Below, in pieces: positions 14,551-20,704 of a DNA stretch of 21,262 nucleotides (position 1 is its first letter; every line of letters starts with the position of its first letter). The DNA is from CAXTEJ01 sp964243295 (GTDB lineage Bacteria; Actinomycetota; Actinomycetes; Actinomycetales; Angustibacteraceae). Where the stretch lies: contig CAXTEJ010000056.1 in NCBI GenBank assembly GCA_964243295.1, forward strand, positions 1 through 21,262, given 5' to 3'. A program made the position numbers and the translations under genes. The notes under the pieces were generated by a model that worked only from the letters and a program-made list of their open reading frames with translations, searched no databases and was not told the origin of the DNA.

Positions 14551-16728
14551 ATGAGCCAGACCCGCACGGCCCCCGACGACACCGACCTCAGCCTGCTGGC
14601 GGGGGCGGGCGGGCCGCCCTCGCCGGACGCCGTGCTGGCCGCGCTCGACCCCGAGCAGCGCGACGTCGCGACGGCGCTGCGCGGGCCGGTGTGCGTGCTG
14701 GCTGGCGCGGGAACGGGCAAGACCCGCGCGCTGACGCACCGGATCGCCTACGGCGTCCACTCGGGCGTCTACGTCCCGCAGCAGGTGCTCGCCGTGACGT
14801 TCACCGCCCGGGCCGCCGGTGAGATGCGCACCAGGCTGCGCGACCTCGGCGTGGCCGGCGTGCAGGCCCGCACCTTCCACGCCGCCGCGCTGCGGCAGCT
14901 GCACTTCTTCTGGCCGCGGGCGGTCGGCGGCGCCGCGCCGGAGGTCATGCCCCACAAGGCCGCACTGGTGGCCGAGGCCGGGTCGCGGCTGCGGCTGCAG
15001 CTCGACCGCGCCGCCGTGCGCGACCTCGCCGCCGAGGTCGAGTGGTCCAAGGTGAGCCTGCTGACGCCCGAGACCTACCCGGCGGCGGCCCGCCGCGCCG
15101 GGCGCGACCCCGCCGGCCTCGACGCGACAGCCATGGCGCGCGTGCTGCAGACCTACGAGGACGTCAAGGGCGAGCGCGGGGTCATCGACTTCGAGGACGT
15201 CCTGCTCGTGACCGCCGGAGTGCTGCAGGACAACCCGCAGATCGCCGAGACGGTGCGCCACCAGTACCGCCACTTCGTCGTCGACGAGTACCAGGACGTC
15301 AGCCCGCTGCAGCAGCGGCTGCTCGACCTGTGGCTCGGCGACCGCGACGAGGTCTGCGTGGTCGGCGACGCCAGCCAGACCATCTACTCCTTCACCGGCG
15401 CGAGCCCGCGCTACCTGCTCGACTTCGGCCGCCGCTTCCCCACGGCGCGCCAGGTCAAGCTCGTCCGCGACTACCGGTCGACCCCGCAGGTGGTGGCGCT
15501 CGCCAACGGCCTGCTCGCCGGCGTGCCCCGCGCGCAGCGCCACGCCCGGCTCGAGCTCGTGGCCCAGCGTCCAGCCGGCCCCCCGCCGACCTTCACCGAG
15601 CACGACGACGACGTCGCCGAGGCCGCCGGGGTCGCCGCCCGCGCCAAGACGCTCGTCGCGGCCGGCGTGCGGCCCAGCGAGATCGCCGTCCTGTTCCGCA
15701 CCAACAGCCAGTCCGAGCAGCTCGAGCAGGCCATGGCCGAGGCGGGGCTGCCCACCGTGCTGCGCGGCGGCGAGCGCTTCTTCCACCGCCGCGAGGTGCG
15801 CGAGGCCGTCCTGCTGCTGCGCGGCGCCGCGCGGTCCGACGACGGCACCGCACCGCTCGGCGAGGCCACGCGCGACGTGCTGGCGAGCGCCGGCTGGGCG
15901 GTGCGGGCCCCCAGCGCGACCGGCGCGGTCCGCGAGCGGTGGGAGTCGCTGCAGGCGCTCGCCGCGCTCGCCGACGCCCTCGCCACCAGCCGCCCGGGCG
16001 CCCGGCTGCCCGACCTGGTGACCGAGCTCGACGAGCGCTCCGCCGCCCAGCACGCGCCCACCGTCGACGGCGTCACCCTCGCCTCGCTGCACTCGGCCAA
16101 GGGCCTGGAGTGGGACGCGGTCTTCCTCGTCGGCGTCAGCGAGGGCCTGCTGCCGATCTCGATGGCCGAGGGGATCGACGCGGTCGAGGAGGAGCGGCGG
16201 CTGCTGTACGTCGGCATCACCCGTGCCCGCGAGCACCTGCACCTGTCGTGGGCCAGGGCCCGTCAGCCCGGGGGGCGGGGCAGCCGCAAGCCCTCGCGCT
16301 TCCTCACCGGCCTGCGCCCCGAGACGACCACACCGGCGCCGGCCGCCGCGCCCCGTTCGCGCGCCAAGGCGCCGGCGGCGACCTGTCGCACCTGCGGGGT
16401 GCTGCTCACCACCGGGGTCGAGCGCAAGGTCGGCCGCTGCTCGTCGTGCCCGCCGACGTACGACGAGTCGACGTTCGAGGCGCTGCGCGCGTGGCGGGTG
16501 GCGGTGTCGACCGCGGCGAGCCTGCCGGCGTTCGTCGTGTTCACCGACGCGACGCTCGTGGCGCTCGCCGAGCGCCGCCCCGGCGACGTCGCGGGGCTCG
16601 CCGCGATCCCGGGCATCGGCGCCGCCAAGCGCGAGCGGTACGGCGAGCAGCTGCTCGCGGTGCTCGCGGGCGCCGACCCCGTGCAGGCCGCGGCCGCGGT
16701 GGAGACGCCGCCGCTGGTCGACCCCTGA
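14551..16728 (+). CDS. uvrD2: UvrD2, ATP-dependent 3'-5' DNA helicase with zinc motif and HRDC domain
   Basis: A 725-residue SF1A helicase. Walker A GAGTGKT is at 52-58, Walker B D245-E246-YQD, then the GDASQTIYSFTG, LHSAKGLEWD and VGITRARE motifs. The C-terminal part has the UvrD2 hallmark tetracysteine C612-x2-C615-x14-C630-x2-C633, then an HRDC domain (about 645-720) with LAAIPGIGAAKRERYG. In mycobacterial UvrD2 (about 700 residues) the tetracysteine region is important for helicase activity. ATG 14551 has GAGGA at 14538-14542 as a possible ribosome site; GAGGAT at 14538-14543 could instead be the -10 of a leaderless transcript. In-frame GTG 14521 and ATG 14542 are alternatives. The gene lies between mrx1 and whiB7, the order known in mycobacteria. 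Confidence 0.95.
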   Translation: MSQTRTAPDDTDLSLLAGAGGPPSPDAVLAALDPEQRDVATALRGPVCVLAGAGTGKTRALTHRIAYGVHSGVYVPQQVLAVTFTARAAGEMRTRLRDLGVAGVQARTFHAAALRQLHFFWPRAVGGAAPEVMPHKAALVAEAGSRLRLQLDRAAVRDLAAEVEWSKVSLLTPETYPAAARRAGRDPAGLDATAMARVLQTYEDVKGERGVIDFEDVLLVTAGVLQDNPQIAETVRHQYRHFVVDEYQDVSPLQQRLLDLWLGDRDEVCVVGDASQTIYSFTGASPRYLLDFGRRFPTARQVKLVRDYRSTPQVVALANGLLAGVPRAQRHARLELVAQRPAGPPPTFTEHDDDVAEAAGVAARAKTLVAAGVRPSEIAVLFRTNSQSEQLEQAMAEAGLPTVLRGGERFFHRREVREAVLLLRGAARSDDGTAPLGEATRDVLASAGWAVRAPSATGAVRERWESLQALAALADALATSRPGARLPDLVTELDERSAAQHAPTVDGVTLASLHSAKGLEWDAVFLVGVSEGLLPISMAEGIDAVEEERRLLYVGITRAREHLHLSWARARQPGGRGSRKPSRFLTGLRPETTTPAPAAAPRSRAKAPAATCRTCGVLLTTGVERKVGRCSSCPPTYDESTFEALRAWRVAVSTAASLPAFVVFTDATLVALAERRPGDVAGLAAIPGIGAAKRERYGEQLLAVLAGADPVQAAAAVETPPLVDP

Positions 16729-16756
16729 CCGCGAACCGCTGACCGAAACCCCTGCG

Positions 16757-16771
16757 CCACAACGGTTGTGG
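16757..16771. promoter_or_regulatory. Operator-like palindrome upstream of the whiB7 promoter
   Basis: CCACAAC-G-GTTGTGG is a perfect 7+1+7 inverted repeat, 28 bases after the uvrD2 stop and about 78 bases before the AT-rich tract of the whiB7 promoter. The one-base centre makes an RNA hairpin unlikely and a dimeric regulator site more plausible. It is less GC-rich than its surroundings. No known regulator is identified. Confidence 0.4.
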
Positions 16772-16848
16772 TCACGGCAGCCGCGCAGTCGCACCGGTCC
16801 GCGCCTGCCGCCCACGTGGGCCACGAAGCACCCGACGAAGTTCACCCG

Positions 16849-16886
16849 TAAATACGTTGTGCCCGTGCGAGGGCACCCCCTAGCCT
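16849..16886 (+). promoter_or_regulatory. WhiB7-type autoregulated promoter
   Basis: An A/T-rich tract TAAATAC (16849-16855) lies one base before a -35 TTGTGC (16857-16862), then an 18-base spacer and a -10 TAGCCT (16881-16886). WhiB7-dependent promoters in mycobacteria have an A/T-rich patch directly upstream of a SigA-type -35, contacted by the WhiB7 C-terminal hook. This is one of very few A/T-rich patches in the window. Transcription would start near 16893-16895 and give a leader of about 570 bases before whiB7. Confidence 0.65.
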
Positions 16887-16956
16887 TTCCGTCAACGCCC
16901 AAGCAGAGCCCGCGCACCCGCCGCCGGCCCCGACGCCCTCGAAGGAGGTGTCCCTC

Positions 16957-17196
16957 ATGGAGAAGACCACCTCCGCGCTGCCGGTCCAGACGACCCGCAG
17001 CGCATCGCTGCGTGCGATGCCGGACACCCGCTTCGCCGGCGCTGCGGTCGTGGTCGCCGCCCACGCGGTCGGTCGTGTGTCCGTGGGGGTCACCCCGTCG
17101 TACGAGCGCACCGTCATGCCCTTCGCCGGTCGCGTGCGCGGCACCGATCTGCTCATCGACGTCGCCGGACCCACGGCCTGTGCTCCACCGGACTAG
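16957..17196 (+). CDS. Upstream reading frame in the whiB7 leader (79 residues)
   Basis: A 79-codon frame with a near-ideal ribosome site (AAGGAGG at 16942-16948) eight bases before ATG 16957. The product has no recognised domain; it is Ala/Val/Arg-rich and ends Ala-Pro-Pro-Asp-stop. It begins about 60 bases after the predicted whiB7 transcript start. Its stop codon (17194-17196) lies in the loop of the antiterminator helix, just ahead of the terminator. This placement matches the regulatory upstream frames reported for whiB7/wblC in mycobacteria and Streptomyces, in which translation state decides termination. Pro-Pro-Asp is a known ribosome-pausing sequence. A function of the peptide itself is not excluded. 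Confidence 0.7.
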   Translation: MEKTTSALPVQTTRSASLRAMPDTRFAGAAVVVAAHAVGRVSVGVTPSYERTVMPFAGRVRGTDLLIDVAGPTACAPPD

Positions 17197-17219
17197 CCCC
17201 ACCTCCGGCGCACAGGCCG
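17174..17219 (+). promoter_or_regulatory. Antiterminator helix of the whiB7 leader
   Basis: CGGCCTGTGC (17174-17183) pairs perfectly with GCACAGGCCG (17210-17219). The downstream arm overlaps the first five bases of the terminator's 5' arm (17215-17219), so the two structures exclude each other. The loop contains the upstream-frame stop codon and a smaller CCGG/CCGG pairing (17188-17191 with 17205-17208). A ribosome on the last codons of the upstream frame would cover the first arm. Confidence 0.7.
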
Positions 17220-17257
17220 CGGATCCCCGACACCCGGGATCCGCGGCCTTTTTGTTT
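17215..17257 (+). terminator. Intrinsic terminator/attenuator before whiB7
   Basis: A perfect 13-bp stem, GGCCGCGGATCCC (17215-17227) with GGGATCCGCGGCC (17236-17248), an eight-base loop and the T-run TTTTTGTTT (17249-17257). It is the strongest rho-independent terminator in the window and lies about 205 bases before whiB7, so it should act as an attenuator for that gene. Confidence 0.9.
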
Positions 17258-17461
17258 GCCCGGGGGTTCCACCGGCACCACCGCGAGAACAGCACGCACC
17301 GCACCACCTCCCCGTCCCGCCCAGCACGGAAGACCGAGATGACCACGCTCGCACCGCCCGGCGGTCGCCACGCCGCAGCACCGCCCGCCCCGCCGGCACC
17401 ACCCACGCCGGCAGCCCCTCGGCCCGCTCCCGGGCCCCGACCTGACATGGAGGTGGCACCG

Positions 17462-17749
17462 ATGCAGCTCACCACCCTGCTCGAGCCGACCCTCGACGAC
17501 GACCCGGCGCGCCCGGCCATCCCGTGCCGCAACCGCGACGCCGAGCTGTGGTTCGCGGAGTCCCCGGCGGACGTCGAGCTCGCCAAGTCGCTGTGCGGCG
17601 ACTGCCCCGTCCGCACGGCCTGCCTCGCCGGTGCCCTCGAGCGCCGCGAGCCCTGGGGCGTCTGGGGCGGGCAGCTGCTCGTCCAGGGCGTCGTCGTCGC
17701 GCGCAAGCGGCCCCGGGGTCGCCCTCGCAAGTGCGAGGTGGCCGCGTGA
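17462..17749 (+). CDS. whiB7: WhiB7, iron-sulfur transcriptional activator of antibiotic resistance
   Basis: A 95-residue WhiB-family protein. The [4Fe-4S] ligands are C22, C45, C48 and C54. They are followed by EPWGVWGG at 63-70, the turn that contacts the primary sigma factor, and by the AT-hook RPRGRPRK at 83-90, which is specific to WhiB7 and binds the A/T-rich promoter patch. The closing block KRPRGRPRK is as in M. tuberculosis WhiB7 (92 residues). ATG 17462 is chosen because GGAGG (17449-17453) is eight bases upstream and the resulting N-terminus has family length. ATG 17339 and ATG 17447 are in frame and would add 41 (Pro/Ala-rich) or 5 residues. Expression is probably controlled by the autoregulated promoter and the attenuator upstream. 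Known targets include macrolide and aminoglycoside resistance genes. Confidence 0.95.
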   Translation: MQLTTLLEPTLDDDPARPAIPCRNRDAELWFAESPADVELAKSLCGDCPVRTACLAGALERREPWGVWGGQLLVQGVVVARKRPRGRPRKCEVAA

Positions 17750-17853
17750 TCACCGCCGGCTCCGTCGCGATCGCCGCCCTGCCGTCCTCCGCGTCCACCC
17801 CGCACCCCACGACCGGCGCCCAGCGCCGTCCGATCACCATCAGGAGCACCCGC

Positions 17854-18033
17854 ATGTCACATCACCTGCACGAAGAGCTCGCCCGAGCCCATCTCGAACG
17901 GCGCCTCCACGAGGCGGAGCGACAACGGCTTGCCGCCTACGTCGTCCGCCTCGCCAAGGCCCGGCGCGCGTCCCGGCGCGCCGAGCGCGCCGCCGAGCAG
18001 GCCCAGCTGCGGCTGCGGCTGCTCGCCGGCTGA
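17854..18033 (+). CDS. Small basic helical protein of unknown function
   Basis: A 59-residue protein starting MSHHLHEELARAHLERRL. It is rich in Ala, Arg, Glu and Leu, with no proline or glycine until the last residue, and is predicted to form one long charged helix or coiled coil. ATG 17854 has CAGGAG at 17840-17845, eight bases upstream. It follows whiB7 by about 100 bases with no terminator visible between, so it may be carried on the whiB7 transcript. An in-frame GTG at 17746 would overlap the whiB7 stop (GTGA) and add 36 residues of unlike composition; I consider it less likely. Function is unknown. Confidence 0.6.
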   Translation: MSHHLHEELARAHLERRLHEAERQRLAAYVVRLAKARRASRRAERAAEQAQLRLRLLAG

Positions 18034-18104
18034 CACCAGCGCCGCTCGGCGCAGCCGCGCGCCGGCCGCAGCGTCCGGTGCCTGCGCCGTGGGACCCTGG
18101 TCCC

Positions 18105-19343
18105 ATGGCACAGGCACTGGGCGAGGCCCTCGCCGACGTCCGCGCCGCGGTGCTCGACGACACCACCCTCGTGCGTGCCGTCGGGTCCGGCCGCCGGCGC
18201 GGTCAGCACCCGGCGTGGCGCCGCGTCGAGCTGCGCTACGTCGACCTGCGGGCCGGCCGGCGGCTGCAGGTCACGGCGTACGACGACCGGCAGGCCCACA
18301 CCCGCAACCTCGAGCCCGGTGACGCCGCCACCGAGGCCGTCGCCGAGCTGCTCGACCAGCCGTTCGGCAACTGGCACGTCGACACCGCCGACCGCACGGT
18401 GCAGCTGCGCGTCACCAAGAAGGGTGACGCGCTGGTGCACTCCCGCGCCGTCCAGCCTGCCGGCGCCGGCGATGCCGACGTCCCCGGCGACGGTGCCGCG
18501 CAGCACGGGCACGACCGCACCAAGGCCCGGTTGCTCGACCCCGCCGACCCCGTGCTGCACGTCATCGGCATCAGCGACCACCAGGGGCGCGTCAAGCCCA
18601 CGAGGCAGGCGAAGTACCGCCAGGTCGAGGAGTTCCTGCGCGCGCTCGACGCCGCCGTCGACGCCGCCCGGGCCGCCGGCGTGCTCCCGGACGTCGGCCC
18701 CGACCGCCCGCTGCGCGTCGTCGACCTCGGCTGCGGCAACGCCTACCTGACCTTCGCCGCCTTCGCCTACCTCACCGGCGCCCGCGGGCTGCCCGTGCGG
18801 ATGGTCGGGATCGACGTCCGGCCGCAGTCGCTCGCCCGCAACACCGAGCTCGCCGACGAGCTGGGCTGGGGCGAGCGGCTCACCTTCGCCCAGGGCACGA
18901 TCGCGGCCGCCAGCCCCGACCAGACCCCCGACGTCGTGCTGGCGCTGCACGCCTGCGACACCGCCACCGACGAGGCCCTCGCCCGGGCCGTCGGGTGGGG
19001 CGCGCCCGTGGTGCTCGCGGCGCCGTGCTGCCACCACGACCTGCAGCAGCAGCTGCGCGAGCACCCCACCCCGTCGCCGTTCGGGGTCGTGACCCGGCAC
19101 GGCATCCTGGCCGAGCGCCTCGCCGACGTGCTGACCGACGCGGTGCGGGCGGCGATCCTGCGCCAGCGCGGCTACCGCGTCGACGTCATCCAGTTCGTCG
19201 AGAGCTCGCAGACCCCGCGCAACGTGCTGCTGCGTGCCGTGCGCACGGACGCACCGCCGTCACCGCAGGTGCAGGCCGAGTACGACGAGCTCGTCGCCAC
19301 CTGGCAGGTGCGGCCCGCCCTCGCCCGCATGCTCGAGGGGTAG
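18105..19343 (+). CDS. Class I SAM-dependent methyltransferase (Methyltransf_32/METTL25-like)
   Basis: A 412-residue protein. Residues 1-160 form an N-terminal region without a named motif. The C-terminal half is a Rossmann methyltransferase: motif I D207-L-G-C-G-N-A-Y214, motif II GIDVRPQS, LALHACDTATDEAL, and a striking P307-C-C-H-H-D312. DLGCGN-Y combined with LHAC and PCCHH recalls the Methyltransf_32 group (METTL25/RRNAD1-like). The methyl acceptor is unknown; RNA is a guess. ATG 18105 is embedded in the inverted repeat TGGGACC-CT-GGTCCCA (18090-18105), with GACCCT six bases ahead as a possible leaderless -10. It lies downstream of whiB7 and converges on the ABC1 gene with 34 bases between stops. 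Confidence 0.82.
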   Translation: MAQALGEALADVRAAVLDDTTLVRAVGSGRRRGQHPAWRRVELRYVDLRAGRRLQVTAYDDRQAHTRNLEPGDAATEAVAELLDQPFGNWHVDTADRTVQLRVTKKGDALVHSRAVQPAGAGDADVPGDGAAQHGHDRTKARLLDPADPVLHVIGISDHQGRVKPTRQAKYRQVEEFLRALDAAVDAARAAGVLPDVGPDRPLRVVDLGCGNAYLTFAAFAYLTGARGLPVRMVGIDVRPQSLARNTELADELGWGERLTFAQGTIAAASPDQTPDVVLALHACDTATDEALARAVGWGAPVVLAAPCCHHDLQQQLREHPTPSPFGVVTRHGILAERLADVLTDAVRAAILRQRGYRVDVIQFVESSQTPRNVLLRAVRTDAPPSPQVQAEYDELVATWQVRPALARMLEG

Positions 19344-19377
19344 CGAGCGGTTCGTCGTCCGGGAGCGTGGAGCAGGC

Positions 19378-20697
19378 TCAGACCGCGCCCGGCGTGAAGC
19401 CGGGCAGGTGGCGGGCCAGCACGTCGCGCACCGGCACCTCGCCCTCGATCTGGCACAGCACGCCGATGCCGCCGAGCCAGACGCGGTGGATCAGCACGTA
19501 CTGCGGCGGCAGGTTCAGCTTGAGCCCGACACCCCACTGCGGCTTGCGCGGGTCGTTGATGTGGCTGAACAGGTCGCGCAGCCAGGCCCGGGTGAAGCGG
19601 AAGGTCTCGGTGCGGGCCGGCTCGAGGAAGGGGTCGAGGTAGTCGAGCAGCATCGGGCCGTCGACGTCGATGGACGGCTTGATGAAGCCGTCCTCGCGCA
19701 GCCCGGCCACGACGGCCTCGTGGTCGCCGTCGATGGCGCGGGCCAGCAGCGAGCCGAGGTGGGGCGGCAACCCGTCGGGCAGCCGGTTGACCGCGCCGAA
19801 GTCGAGCACACCCAGCCGGCCGTCCGGCGTCATCCGGAAGTTGCCCGGGTGGGGGTCGGCGTGCAGCAGCCCGCTGCGCTGCGGCCCCGCGACCAGGAAC
19901 TCGAGGTAGCGGCTCGCGGCGGCGTCGCGCTGGGCCGGGTTGCCGTCCCGGATCACCCGTGACAGCGGCACGCCCTCGAGCCACTCGCTGATGATGACGT
20001 GCTCGGCGCTCGCCACCACCTGCGGCAGCCGGAAGTCGGGGTCGCCGACGAAGGCGGCCGCGAACTGCTGCTGGGCCTCGGCCTCCAGGCCGTAGTCGAG
20101 CTCTTCGGCCAGGCGTCGCTTGAGCTCGTCCAGGATCGGCTTCATGTCGAGGCCGGGGATCCAGCTGCCGCTGAGCCGGGCGACCCGGGCGACCTGGTTG
20201 ACATCGGAGATCAGCGCGGGCCCGGCCCCGGGGTACTGCACCTTCACCGCGACGGTGCGACCGTCGGCCCACACCGCCCGGTGCACCTGGCCGATGGACG
20301 CCGCGGCGCTCGGGGTGTCGTCGAAGCGCTGGAACCGTGAGCGCCAGTCGGCGCCCAGCTCGGCCGCCAGCACCTTGTGGACGACGGCCACCGGCAGCGC
20401 GGGAGCGGAGTCCTGCAGCTTGGTGAGCGTGGCGCGGTAGGGGCCGGCGATGTCCTCGGGCAGCGCGGCCTCGAAGATGGACATGGCCTGCCCGAACTTC
20501 ATGGCACCGCCCTTGAGCTCGCCGAGCACCTTGAACATCTGCTCGGCGGTGCGGGCCTGCACCTCGGCGGCCACGAGCTCGGCGGGCTTGCCGCCGACCC
20601 TGCGACCGAAGCCGACGGCGGTGCGGCCGGCGAAGCCCAGGGGCAGCGAGGCGAGCTTCGCCGTGCGGGTCACCGCCCTGCGGGGAAGATCGGTCAC
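19378..20697 (-). CDS. ABC1/AarF/UbiB-family kinase-like protein
   Basis: A 439-residue atypical kinase of the ABC1/ADCK/UbiB family. Family marks are K67-F-G-Q70 (the KxGQ motif), an Ala-rich loop AAASIGQVHR (131-140) replacing the Gly-rich loop, K152 in VAVKVQ, E199-L-D201 (ExD motif), HADPHPGN at 279-286 and D299-F-G301. UbiB-type proteins support isoprenoid quinone biosynthesis; the role of this actinobacterial clade (M. tuberculosis Rv3197 type, also beside whiB7) is not settled, and Rv3197 has been linked to macrolide tolerance. GTG 20697 agrees with the usual family N-terminus (xTDLPRRA). GTG 20715 is possible, would add six residues and would overlap the upstream gene by 11 bases. No Shine-Dalgarno sequence is well placed for either. 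Confidence 0.88.
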   Translation of the reverse strand: MTDLPRRAVTRTAKLASLPLGFAGRTAVGFGRRVGGKPAELVAAEVQARTAEQMFKVLGELKGGAMKFGQAMSIFEAALPEDIAGPYRATLTKLQDSAPALPVAVVHKVLAAELGADWRSRFQRFDDTPSAAASIGQVHRAVWADGRTVAVKVQYPGAGPALISDVNQVARVARLSGSWIPGLDMKPILDELKRRLAEELDYGLEAEAQQQFAAAFVGDPDFRLPQVVASAEHVIISEWLEGVPLSRVIRDGNPAQRDAAASRYLEFLVAGPQRSGLLHADPHPGNFRMTPDGRLGVLDFGAVNRLPDGLPPHLGSLLARAIDGDHEAVVAGLREDGFIKPSIDVDGPMLLDYLDPFLEPARTETFRFTRAWLRDLFSHINDPRKPQWGVGLKLNLPPQYVLIHRVWLGGIGVLCQIEGEVPVRDVLARHLPGFTPGAV

Positions 20698-20704
20698 CCC
20701 TCCA

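Noticed and set aside
14125..17805. A minus-strand open frame of more than 1200 codons running opposite uvrD2 and whiB7
   Set aside because: Only its last 87 codons (mycoredoxin) are real. The rest has no domain, is Arg/Gly/Ala/Leu-rich, and is the antisense shadow of strongly supported genes in GC-rich DNA.
17746..17853. GTG 17746 start for the small helical protein, overlapping the whiB7 stop
   Set aside because: The added 36 residues differ in composition from the helix, and ATG 17854 has its own ribosome site. I keep it as an alternative only.
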